NCBI RefSeq assembly: GCF_964656455.1
Contig: NC_135718.1
Span: forward strand, 49,662,014-49,726,013
DNA from: Halichoerus grypus
Taxonomy: Eukaryota > Chordata > Mammalia > Carnivora > Phocidae
Direction: 5' to 3'
DNA: 64,000 bases
Shown: piece after piece, positions 43,803 through 53,925 of the stretch
Position numbering within the stretch: position 1 is the stretch's first letter
Layout of the letters: each line of letters begins with the position of its first letter
The notes under the pieces: generated by a model
What the model saw: only the letters and a program-made list of their open reading frames with translations
Database searches by the model: none
What the model was told of the DNA's origin: nothing
Made by a program: the position numbers and the translations under genes

Positions 43803-44006
43803 TTTTTTTTTCTTTTTAAAGATTTTATTTATTTATTTGACAGAGACAGATACAGCGAGAGAGGGAACACAAGCAGGGGGAGTGGGAGAGGGAGAAGCAG
43901 GCTTCCCACCGAGCAGGGAGCCAGATGCGGGGCTCGATCCCAGGACTCTGGGATCATGACCTGAGCCGAAGGCAGACGCTTAACGACTGAGCCATCTAGG
44001 CGCCCC
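43803..44006 (-). mobile_element. CAN-SINE, reverse orientation, young
   Basis: The target GAGGCAATTTTC occurs at 43791-43802 and 44007-44018. The body reads GATACAGCGAGAGAGGGAAC, CCAGATGCGGGGCTCGATCC and GAGCCATCTAGGCGCCCC, with several CpG still present, so it is among the youngest SINEs here. Confidence 0.97.
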
Positions 44007-44069
44007 GAGGCAATTTTCAATTCTTAGGCTGCAATGAAGAGGCTGAGAAGCTGACCCAAACTTCAAATA

Positions 44070-44125
44070 GTCTTATAGGTCTTGGGGAACAAAATTATAT
44101 CTAAGGTATGCCAAGGATAAGAGGC
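44070..44125 (+). repeat. Source arm of a 56-bp inverted duplication
   Basis: This single-copy stretch (beginning GTCTTATAGGTCTTGGGGAA, ending CCAAGGATAAGAGGC) recurs in reverse complement at 45239-45294 with 54 of 56 bases matching. It lies in non-repeat DNA between a SINE and an L1, and sequence continues smoothly across both its ends, so this is taken to be the original copy. Confidence 0.9.
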
Positions 44126-44329
44126 TCAAGTAGACATTCCAGACCCTCAACTGGGGCTCTGAAGAATTATATCTCAGGGGGAGAGGTGAGTAGAAATAGA
44201 TCTGACCTCTCAAAGTCCCAGTTTCCCATTCACTCCATCATGAACTGGATTGAGGTGATTTTTCCCCACCCTAACTGCCTCCCAGAAACAAAATAAATAC
44301 TCTTTGGAGGAAAATAACACTATTCAGAG
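44126..44329. other. Short unassigned spacer
   Basis: Between the inverted-repeat arm and the L1. No repeat or exon was recognised. Confidence 0.5.
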
Positions 44330-45019
44330 CCCCAAATAACCTCCATAATTTTTGCACTCAGTGTCAGGTACTCTATGAAATATCATGTGGCATACCAAAA
44401 GACAAGATCAAATGCCAAAAAAATCCAGAAGAATAAATAAAGGATACAGAGTTATCAGACATCCAGATATTGGAGTTATTAGCCATGGACTTGAACATAT
44501 TAATCACATATATTTTCAAGATGTTAGCAAGCAAAATAGAGAAATTTAGCAAAGAACTGAAAACTATAAAACAGAATCAGATGAAAATTCAAGGCTGAAA
44601 CATACAATAGTTTAAACCTAGGATTTAATTGATGTATTTAACAAAGATTAGACACAACAGAAGAGATGATTAAGAAAAGAGAGGATGGGTCAGAAGGAAC
44701 CTATATTACACGTAAATTAAGAGGTCACTAATTTAAATATTAAACATCCTATATACTTCAGTTACAAGGAAAGACTTAACAATGGATTAAAAATACAACA
44801 TTCAGCTTACAAGAAACATATTAAATATAAGAATTCAGAGAATTTGAGAGTGAAAGAATGGTAGAAGTATTTAGCAAACGTACTTACTGTAATAGGGTGT
44901 GTGTATACAAATATCAAGTAAATTAGATGTTAGCACAGAGCATTACTAAAAATAAAGAGGGAAAGTTTTATAATAATAAAGGAGTCAGCTGTTCAGGAAG
45001 ATGTAAAAATTCTAAAACT

Positions 45020-45238
45020 ATATATATTTATATATAAATTTATATATAATATATTAATATATAATATTATATATTAAAATATATATTATTATTATATATA
45101 ATTAATATATATTATATATTATATATAATAATATATAATATTATATATTAAAATATATGATATTATTATATATTATATATATAATTTTTATATATGTGTG
45201 TGTATATATATATGTATATGTATATATATATATTTAAT
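45020..45238 (+). repeat. 219-bp AT tract, (TA)n-rich and self-complementary
   Basis: Nearly pure A and T, with repeated units such as ATATAATATTATATATTAAAAT (split here: ATATAATATTATATAT plus TAAAAT) occurring twice, and a TGTGTGTATATATATATG end. The tract can fold back on itself at many points. It takes the place of the L1 consensus segment 'attctaaatatatatgcaccc', so it looks like an expansion from an L1-internal TATATA seed. Confidence 0.9.
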
Positions 45239-45294
45239 GCCTCTTATCCTTGGCATACCTTAAATCTAATTTTGTTCCCCAAGACCTATAAGAC
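45239..45294 (-). repeat. Inverted 56-bp copy inserted in L1
   Basis: The sequence GCCTCTTATCCTTGGCATAC continuing to CCCAAGACCTATAAGAC is the reverse complement of 44070-44125, with two mismatches. On its left is the AT tract; on its right L1 sequence resumes at GAAGCAAATGACAGCACTG, which corresponds to L1 'ttgacagaattgaagg'. It is not a transposon end, has no A-tail and no target duplication, so retroposition is unlikely. Confidence 0.9.
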
Positions 45295-47456
45295 ATAAGA
45301 AGCAAATGACAGCACTGAAGGAGGTAAAAAGGAGAAATTCACAATCATAATGGGAAGTTTCAATAAGCCTCTCAGTAAGTGAAAGTAGCAGATGACAAAA
45401 ATCAGGAGTTATAGCAACAATTTGAACGGTATGATTAAGAAATTTGATCATACACACACACCCTCAAATAAACAAATGAAGAATATTGCACATAAAAACT
45501 GCAGACACTGAACAACACAAAACATTCACTCAAATTAAACATAGGCAAAGCTATAAAGCAAGTGTCAATAACTTTGAAAAGAATGAAATTATGCAGAATT
45601 TATTTTCTGCCCAGAGCAGAATTACCTAGAAATTATTTACAAAAGGTAACCGAGAAATGTCTAAGTGCTTAGAAATTAAGCAAAGCACTTCAAAAAACTG
45701 AAGGGTAAAAAGAAAGTCACAATGGAAATTAAAAAAGATCTTGAACTGAATGACTGTGAAAATAAGACATAAAAAACTTGTAGGATACAGGCAAAGTGAA
45801 GCTTAGAGGAACATTGTATTAGAAAAAAAGAAAGACTAAAAGGCACTAATCAAATTATCCATCTTAAGAAAGTAAAGAATAGTAAATAACACCTAACAAG
45901 TGGAAGGAAGAAAATAGTAAGCAGAAAACAGCAAAATAACAAAAAAAATGAAATATACACTAAAATAATCAACAAAGCCAAATTTGTTTTTTGAGAGGAT
46001 TTATAAAATGAACAATTCTGGAGGGCAAGGGTAGAGGTGAAACTGCTCAAGAGAAAATGAGAAAGTTCCAAATTACAATATCAGGAATGAAAAGAGGGAC
46101 ATTGATACAGTGCTTACAAAAATAGATAAGAGGGAACTATGAATAATTTTATGCAAATAAATTTGACATGCAAATAAATTTGACATTTAAATACAATTTA
46201 AAAAATCTTTGAAAACTCAGCTTACCAAAACAGATAAAATAAAAAATAGAATAGCCCTATATTTTAAAGAAATTGAGTCTATAATTAGAAGCTTGCTCCC
46301 AAAGAAAACTCTGGGTTTAGATGGTTTCAGCCATGAATTTTTCCAAATACTTAAGAAATAACACTGATGTTAAATGAAGTCTTCCAGAGAATTTAAATAA
46401 AAGGGGGAGGGGTGGATTTCCCAGCTTCTTTTTGGGGCTAGGAAAATTTGGGGATGTTAACATTTGACAAGAGCATTATAAGAAATAAAAGTTGTAGGAC
46501 AATCTTTCTCATTAAACAAAGGTTTAAAATTCATAAACAAACTATTAACAAAAAAATTGTGTGTATACATGTATGTGTGTGTGCATGTATTAATATAACA
46601 CAATCAAATTGAGTAAATCACAGGAATGCAAGTTGCTTTAATGTTTGAAACCAATGTAATTCATCCAGGGAATAAGAAGACAAACACAGACTGGGAGAAA
46701 ATATCTGTAAAAGATATATCAGATAAAGGACTGCTATCAAAAATATTCAGAGCCCTTAAAACTCAACAATAAGAAAATGAGCAACTCTATTAAAAAGTGG
46801 GCAAAAGACCAAACAGACACTTCACAAAAGATGATATACAAATGGTAAATAAGCATATAAAATATGTTCAATATCATATATCATCAGGAAATTGCAAATT
46901 AAAACAATGATGAAATACTACTACATACCTATTAGGATGGCCAAAATCCAGAACGCTGACAACACCAAATGCTGACATGGATATGGAGCAACAGAAACTC
47001 TTTCATTGCCAGCAAGAATACAAAATGGTACAGCCACTTTGGAAGACAAATTGGTGTTTTGGTTTTTTTTGTGTGTTTCTTTTTTTTACAAAATTAAACA
47101 TACTCTTACCATACAATCCTTGGTATTTTTTCAAATGAACTGAAAACTATGTCCACATAAAACCTTCACACAGATGTTTATAGATGCTTTATTCATAATT
47201 GACAAGGATTGGAAAGGAATAAATAATTATTTACAGGAGATATACTTTGTATATAGAGAAAATAAAAAGACTATAAATTCTTAAAATTAGTAAGTAAATT
47301 TAGCAAGGCTTCTGGCTTCAAGATCAATATATTAAAATTATTTTTATCTCTTGGTACTAGCACCAAAAAAATAAATAAAATACAATGAAAATCAAGTGAA
47401 TAAGATTTTTAAAAATTATATACCTAGGAATAAACCCACTGAAATGTGTGTAAGAC

Positions 47457-47460
<4 letters not shown>

Positions 47461-47490
<30 letters not shown>
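47461..47490 (+). repeat. (AC)n microsatellite
   Basis: Fifteen uninterrupted AC units within the L1 segment, replacing the consensus 'gtacactgaaaactac'. It probably grew from the L1 'tacac' motif. Confidence 0.97.
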
Positions 47491-47492
<2 letters not shown>

Positions 47493-48330
47493 CAGAATAT
47501 TATTGAGATAAACTAAATAAGACCTAAATAAATGGAAGCATATCCCCATGGTCCTGGACTGGAAGACATCATATCATAAACATGTCACTTCTCCACAAAT
47601 TGGCCTACAGCTTCAAAGTAATCCCAATCAAAATCCCATATCTTGTTTTTCACTGTTGTTGCTATTATTAAAACAGATAAAAGGATTCTAAAATTTGTAT
47701 GGAGAAGATGCAATGGGCCAAGTATAACCAATATAAGCTTGCTTCATCACAGATATTAAGCCTTATTATAACCCTGTAGTAACTAAGAGACTGGCATTGA
47801 CCCAGAAGAGACAAGTATACAAATGTAACAGAATAGAAAGTCTAGGAACAAACTCACACATATGCAGACAACTGATTTATGAGAAAAGCAGTAAGGAATG
47901 GAAAGTTTTTTCAGATGTCCTCATGAAAAAATTAATTCTTGACCCCTTACCTCACACCATACATGAAATAAATGTCAGATATATTATAGTTCTAAATATG
48001 AAGGTAAAATATAAAACTTCTAAAGGATAACATTGGAGATATATTCATGATCTTTGAGTAGTTGCTGAAATAAGTTGTTGATCTCAAAGTTGCTGAAATA
48101 AGATTCCAAAAGCACTAACCATAAAGGAATATACTGATACACTGGACTTCAACAGTATGGAAGACTGCATAATACTGAACAAGAACAACAACAAAAAGAA
48201 AATAATATACACTATATGCTGGCACTTATATAAAATTCAAAAGCAAGCAAAAGTTATCTATGGTGTTAGATTTGAACGCTGGCTATCTTTCAGGAGGAAG
48301 AAGGACTAATGACCAGGATAGGACATAAGA

Positions 48331-48357
48331 GGGGTTTTTTTGGGGGGTGGGTGGGGA
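48331..48357 (+). other. G-quadruplex motif in L1 3' UTR
   Basis: Four G-runs of at least three (GGGG, T7, GGGGGG, T, GGG, T, GGGG) satisfy the usual G3+N1-7 rule, with loops of 7, 1 and 1. G-rich tracts in L1 3' UTRs are a known feature; whether this decayed copy folds in the cell is unknown. Confidence 0.6.
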
Positions 48358-48515
48358 GAAGGGCACATAGCAGTAATATTATATTTTTTTACGTAGATAA
48401 TGATAACTTGTGATAATTTATACAGTTGTTCACTATGATTTGTTCATTTTCTGTTAAGTATGTCATAGTTCACTTTAGAAGTATATTTATAAATAAATTA
48501 ATTTCCAAGTAAATG

Positions 48516-49371
48516 CAAAGAATTTAGCACAGTGCTTAGAAGTCTTTTCCTTTACACTGGAAGGATAAGGAACACCTGAAGGACATGCTATTTAAAATAG
48601 ATATGAAAGAGCAATGTCACCATTTTGCCTTGCTCCTGATCAGAAAGAATCTAGAGAGGAATTAGTTTAAAAATATATATCAAGCAAGTGTGACCCAGGC
48701 TGTGATCGAAATAGACAGGACTACCAAATTGTATCCAGGGAGATCAAATTGTTGATGCAATCTATAGTTTCCCAGCTAATCCACTGAGCCAGAGAAAAAT
48801 ATGACACGTTACCAAAATTAACTTCTGGAAGGGAGTCAGGCAGGAAGAATAGACAACAGTGGGGTTACTCTTGTCTAGCTCATTAGTGAGTGAAACACTT
48901 ATGAGCCAGGAGATACTCTTTGCTACTTCCCATCATAGATACTGTTTAATCACTGCAGTGTAACTACTAAACATAGAAATTCATGAATGAATAATATAAA
49001 CACACACACCTACAACACACAAATATACACACATATAGCACATGCACATATGCACACACACATATATATACATGCACATTTCCTCAATCATTCCGTAACT
49101 ATAAGCCAATGGGGTGTGTGTCTGAGCACTGGGGAGATGATGGTAGAAGAGGAGAAACAGAGATGTAGTTTCCACCATGGAGGCAGAAGCATTATTATGA
49201 TTATTTGATTTCTATCTCAGGGACACATGGTTCTGCTAAGTGAACACCTTGAAGTTGTACATGAAAATCATCTATATGTAGATGCAGGTATGTTTTTGCT
49301 TTACCCTTTTGGTGAAAGGTTCCAGTGAACATATCCTCCCAGGGGTCTTTGACTCTCCACAATAACCACTG
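48516..49371. other. Unassigned DNA with a CA/TA-rich tract
   Basis: No family was recognised in the body. At about 48998-49080 imperfect ACACAC and ATATAT units alternate (ACACATATAGCACATGCACA). Opposed open frames over this tract (65 and 73 codons) are simple-sequence artefacts. Confidence 0.5.
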
Positions 49372-49560
49372 ATTAAGAATTTATTCTTTACAAATTATTT
49401 CACAAACATGATCATTTATGAATCTTATAACTACCCTGTGAAGGAGGCAACATGGTAGGCAATATCATCTTCTAAGGATTAGGGCAATAAAACTCAGAGA
49501 AGTTACATGACTTGCCTGAGGCCACATATAAGTGGTAGAGCTGAGACTTGAATCAAGTGT
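49372..49560 (-). repeat. MIR element, reverse orientation
   Basis: CATTTATGAATCTTATAACT ACCCTGTGAAGGAGGC, AAACTCAGAGAAGTTACATG ACTTGCCTGAGGCCACATAT and GTAGAGCTGAGACTTGAATC follow the reversed MIR consensus through the tRNA-like part. Clear. Confidence 0.85.
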
Positions 49561-50304
49561 ATTACTCATATAAGATCTTTGAGAAACTTGATACATATCC
49601 ATGAGGACTCCACTAGGGACAGGGAAAGCATGATTTCATGGGGTAGTCTATTCCACTCCAGAGCAAAGGTCATTTGTGGAATTACCTTCAGAGAGCCATA
49701 AATCTCCCCTTTCTGAAGCTTCCATCCTACTTCTGCCTTCTAGAGTTCCACCATATTTGTTTAATGCTTCATCCTTAGGTCATGGCACTACTTGGATGGT
49801 CAAAAGTAGTTGGCGTGCTTCTCTCTGACCTGGTTTAGAGAGGCTACCCCACTATGTCATGACACCCAAGTCTAGGCTTGATACAATGTGATACAGAGAA
49901 CTGTAGCCTCACAAAGCCCTCTCAGAAGCCACTTCACAAAATGTGTTTGGGCTGATTAGAAGCCCACTTTTGCGTTTCCCCTTCCTCAGAACGAGGCTAG
50001 TGTGGGAGTTGCAGCTGGATTTAGGATTCCTCAAGAAGCACCCTGTAGGACAAGACATGGAGTCAGCCTGTGTCAGCACATCTTGGGCACATGGGAACAT
50101 GTAGTGTGCTGAGCTTTGGTGTGCAATAAAGGACAGCCAGGCTCACAAAGTGTGGAAAGCACATGGTAGGGGTGGGGCCTGTAGCTGTGTCAGGAACGCA
50201 GGCACATATGGTGACAATAATGTGCACGGGATATTATCCTTAATCTATCTCAAAAAACTTCTACACACCCACACACATACGTACACACACCAATCAAAGA
50301 AGAT
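49561..50304. other. Unassigned DNA
   Basis: No repeat was recognised apart from a short CA-rich run at 50264-50290. No exon is visible. Confidence 0.45.
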
Positions 50305-50505
50305 TAGAGAATGTTATCATGGAAATAGGGATTAGACATCATCTAGTCCAATCCCCTCATTTTATTAAAAAAAAAAAAAAAAAACGAAGCCCAGAATGTA
50401 TGGGACAGAATATATCCTAAGTCACATAGAACCCAGGACTTAGAATCTAAGACTCCTTATTCCCAATCTAGATTCTGTCCTCGATACCAAGCTACTTCTC
50501 AAAAA
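50305..50505 (-). repeat. MIR-like element with an internal A18 run
   Basis: GACATCATCTAGTCCAATCC CCTCATTTTATT then ACGAAGCCCAGAATG, CTAAGTCACATAGAACCCAG and CTCCTTATTCCCAATC follow the old 'gaccatctagtccaacccctcattttacagatgagg...aaactgaggccc' repeat. In place of 'acagatgagga' there is an 18-base A run (50367-50384), an expansion inside the old element rather than a retroposon tail. Confidence 0.6.
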
Positions 50506-51489
50506 CTTAGAGCACCCAGCTATATTTCTCCTTCCTAAAATGGAACAAAAGCTCTTCTGGACAGAATGTCCCTTTGGCAGGTCTCAAACAGGGCATGAGA
50601 ATGAGGGGGCGGATTCTGGACTGTCTTTATGTCAACTCTTGGCTCTAAAACTCAAATGGAGCCTTGGGAAGCCCAGAAAGGAGAACCAATCAGTCAGCTT
50701 TGGAAAACCAGGTCCCCAGACCAGTCTTTTGGAAACATGCACAACTGTTCCTTACAGCAAAGAAATAAAGTTGCTATAAAGGCAGAGACACACAAAGCCC
50801 TTGCATTTCCCCTCCCACAGGCTCCCGGAAGGGAAAGGTCTTAGACTGAGGCAAAGAGAGGTGGTAGATTACACAAATCTTGTTGGATTCCTTCAGACCC
50901 ACAGCCCAAGGACCGAAGGCTTATGGATGCTCACCTTCCTTTTCTCCCCACTGTGTGAATTGCAATGTCTGCCCATACTTTACTATCCTGAAGTCTCTAA
51001 ATCAAATATGAAACTCCTTTTATAGCTACTTTTCCATTCTGGAAAACATGCTAGAAATTATATTCTGGAAAATTTCCCATTCCAGAGCATATGCTCTCCA
51101 TTTCCTATCCAGGCTGGTGACTTAGCAATGACGTTTCAAAGCCTTCTCTCACATCCATGGCAGGTGAACATAAGTGAGGACATTAAGGAGCCCACTGATG
51201 GGGCAACCAGATGAACCACATATCAGCCAGTTTTCTCAAGGTTAGCCATCTTCATACAAGAAGGGAACACAGAGGAATAAATTCTTTTCCATTCTCTCCG
51301 TTCCTCATATCCTTTAAGTTCCTTTTCAAGGTGTCTCATTATAGCCTTGCCCCAAGAATTCCAGTCAATATTATTCTCTCTATTCTAGAAAATAAATCTA
51401 TCTCTTGATTGTATTCCACTAAGAGCATATGATGGTAAGCCATGAAAGGAACTTTTCTTAGGTTAGCATTATTCCAGAAATTCTGAGGT
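50506..51489. other. Unassigned DNA
   Basis: No repeat was recognised. Three overlapping plus-strand open frames of 71-79 codons (50540-51025) have no domain features. Confidence 0.45.
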
Positions 51490-51580
51490 GTTCAAAAAGC
51501 TCTTAATCCTTCAGAATCCAGATCAAGTGTCAAGCCCTCCATGAAGTCTTCCTCAACATCACAACCAGTTCAAAGTGGAT
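51490..51580 (+). repeat. Weak L2 fragment
   Basis: CCAGATCAAGTGTCAAGCCC TCCATGAAGTCTTCCTCAAC resembles the L2 phrase 'cagctcaagtgtcacctcctccaggaagccttccctgac'. Short and diverged. Confidence 0.4.
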
Positions 51581-52954
51581 GTGTTCCAAAAATCCATGGC
51601 ATGCAGGCTGACTGTTTAACCCTATAACCATGAGCAAGAAAACAAATAGGGTATGAGCTTTTCTTCCTGAGGCCTTATATCAGAAGAGACCACCCATCTT
51701 TTTGTTGCACATTTCAGAGGAAGAGGAACATTTCCTCCTAGAAGGAGAAAAATAAAATGATACTCCAAGATTTGTGTCAAGCCAAGGATTACACAATTTG
51801 GGGAGCAAATCATAAGCTAGACAGCCATTAGCACCTCACTCAACCACTACTCCAAAATAAAGCAAGATTTTCACTTATTTTTCTCATGCTCTAATGTCAG
51901 ATTTTTAGTTCTGGAGCCTCCTGCTGGTAAGCCAAACAAAACTGGGGAAATGTTCAAAATTTCAAGAGAAACTCAGAGTAATTTGGTCTCACCAAAACCA
52001 AGCTAAGCCATTGGCAAACAGAGGCCAGCAACTTGTAAATGCACCAGGAGGCACCCCAAGTGTGCTCTAAGATTCTGCAAACATTTTCCAGTCTTTAGGT
52101 GGGTTTTCTCACTAAGCAAAGGCCAGAGCCTCCATCTGCTTTCCGTCACTGTCTCCATTCTTATATTCTGGCAGAGCTCTGGCCTGGTTACATTTACTAT
52201 GCCTCCAAAGTGGCCTGTCCCACCAGAGCCTGGTGCTGAGTTCTGGGGACCATGTACTCTGCCAGGGGTGTGGCACCACTGACTGCCTCTGATGCCCTCA
52301 CATTTTACTTCTCTCTGCTTCCGTTCTCTATTCCTGGAAAAAGAAGATTAGCAACATTATAAAGAATGTGCTTTGAGATCCCACGATGGTCTACACTAGG
52401 CCATAAATAGAATTTTGGCCAGGAAAGTGGAATCTTATATCCTGAAGTACTTTAAAAATAGCCAAGGATTTATCTGAAGCAGACTAGAATGCTCCTTTAG
52501 GGAAATGATGTAGTTGACCTTGGGCAAACACTTTCAATCCAGTAAGTCCATGAAACATAGCTGTAAAATGTATGTAATCATCCTGTGGCACTGGGTTCAG
52601 TGTAGCAGTTGAGTTTCTGGCAAATGATATAGCTTTGGGGGATGCGTAAATCGAAATGAAATCTGGTGTGAGCCACATAGACTGTGGAGAGCCACACTCA
52701 AGAAAGTAAACCTCACCTATCTCCACCATGTGCTACTGAAATGACTTGGTAGGTGGAATAACCTCAGCTTTTGAGCGGTCCTGACATGTTATGATCAGTT
52801 AGCATTTTCCTTTCACTCTTTTCTAAAGAGATAGTAACAAGTACAGCAAGATCGTGCTATGCATGACAATTTAATTTCAGGGTTATTATGATTATGAAAA
52901 AGGCAAAACCAAGTAAGTGACCAATACCCCTTGTATGAATTACTTGCTCCAATG
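51581..52954. other. Unassigned DNA, about 1.4 kb
   Basis: No repeat, exon or RNA gene was recognised. An 81-codon minus-strand open frame (52484-52729) has no domain. Confidence 0.45.
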
Positions 52955-53590
52955 CTGAAATGGTCTCCCTGTCTCTGCCTGTGGACTGAAGTCAGAATGA
53001 TCTTTTTAATAAGCCAATCTGATCTTTTAGCTCCTCAGTTCAAAACTCGAATTTTTCTAAGTATTTAAGACAAAGTCTCTACTCCTTAAATTAGCATACA
53101 AAGTTCTTGATGATCTTACTCTTACTCACCTCTGCCACCAGCTCCCTTACCTGTCTGCTTATTCTCCTCTCTCTCCCTCTATCCACCCCACAACATTCTC
53201 TGTCCAAACTGAAGTTCAGTTCCTTCAACAGACTGTGTGCCTGTCCTCTGAGCCATCATACATGCAGTTCCCTATACCTCTAATGTTCTTCCCACATTTC
53301 TCCCTGATTAGGTGTTGTGCTTTTGTCAGGTCTCAGCTTCAAGGTCATCTGCTCCAGAAAACTCTCCCCAATCCTTGCCTAAAACTAGATTCTATGTTCC
53401 TTCAAATGCTCTCATGAGTCTACATGTCTAATATAAAGCTCTTACCACATTGAGTTGTTAATGCAAACTTTTCCTGCAGACTCTATCCTCTGTAATGACA
53501 GAAGTTCATTTGTTTACTAGTTTATGCCTTACACTATGCCCAACACATAGTGAGCACTTAATAAATGTTCATTTTAGTGTTGCTGTTATA
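52955..53590 (+). repeat. L2 element, ORF2 end and complete 3' region
   Basis: The whole L2 order is readable: TGGTCTCCCTGTCTCTGCCT, GTCAGAATGATCTTTTTAATA, TTTTAGCTCCTCAGTTCAAAAC, ATGATCTTACTCTTACTCAC, CAAACTGAAGTTCAGTTCCT, GGTCTCAGCTTCAAGGTCATC, AGAAAACTCTCCCCAATCC, then the tail CCCAACACATAGTGAGCACTTAATAAATG (here split as CCCAACACATAGTGAGCACT plus TAATAAATG). At about 635 bp it is the best-kept L2 of the window. Confidence 0.9.
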
Positions 53591-53639
53591 TATCGGGAAA
53601 TGATAAATCCAATTATGCAATGGTATTAATATTCAAATA

Positions 53640-53925
53640 GATGATCTAGTATGCAGTCAACAAAAGTAAAACTTGTGGATATTACATAACACAAAAACAC
53701 TTGGATTAATGTTTACTGAAAAAGCAAAATAAAAATGTACATTTGCAACATGATCACAGCTACATACCAGAATGCATGCACCAAGAAAAAGAGGACTAGA
53801 AGTAAATAAAGGTAACATGTTAACAGTGGGTTGTTTTGAGGTGTTAAAAGTATGGGTAATTTTTCTCCCAATACTATTAATTTTCTAAATTTTGTAAAAT
53901 AAACATTTTTAGAGTTGAAAATATA
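53640..53925 (+). repeat. L1ME-like 3' end
   Basis: ATGCATGCACCAAGAAAAAG AGGACTAGAAGTAAATAAAG, TGTTAACAGTGGGTTGTTTT, TATGGGTAATTTTTCTCCC and TTTTCTAAATTTTGTAAAAT AAACATTT follow the old L1 3' UTR phrase 'ccaaactgttaacagtggttatctc...gggtgatttttattttctt...tttctacaatgaacatg'. Confidence 0.65.

Larger units (their letters stand above)
44330..47250 (+). repeat. Old L1 (L1M) with ORF1, ORF2 and 3' pieces, internally deleted
   Basis: Landmarks in order: ORF1-like AAGATTAGACACAACAGAAG, endonuclease-region CAGCTTACAAGAAACATATT, AAGTTTTATAATAATAAAGG, GAATGACTGTGAAAATAAGAC, reverse-transcriptase-region ACTCTGGGTTTAGATGGTTT and ATCACAGGAATGCAAGTTGC, then a jump at about 46685 to the far 3' part (GACTGGGAGAAAATATCTGT, CCTATTAGGATGGCCAAAAT, TTCATAATTGACAAGGATTGG). 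All frames are broken. An AT-rich expansion and a 56-bp inverted copy sit inside it at 45020-45294. A 17-bp tandem duplication (ATGCAAATAAATTTGAC twice) is at 46151-46186. Confidence 0.8.
47260..48515 (+). repeat. Second L1 segment: ORF2 C-terminal part plus L1ME-like 3' UTR
   Basis: TATACCTAGGAATAAACCCA, GACCTAAATAAATGGAAGCAT, AGCTTCAAAGTAATCCCAATC, TGACCCCTTACCTCACACCA are ORF2 C-terminal landmarks. AAGTTATCTATGGTGTTAGAT, CTATCTTTCAGGAGGAAGAAG and CACTATGATTTGTTCATTTTC follow as in an L1ME-type 3' UTR. In an intact L1 the ORF2 part lies upstream of the piece at 46685-47215, so the order here is scrambled or two elements are joined. A 77-codon open frame at 47797-48030 is decayed ORF2. Confidence 0.8.

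Noticed and set aside
44330..48515. Possibility of an intact, active L1
   Set aside because: All frames are broken, the order is scrambled and divergence is high.
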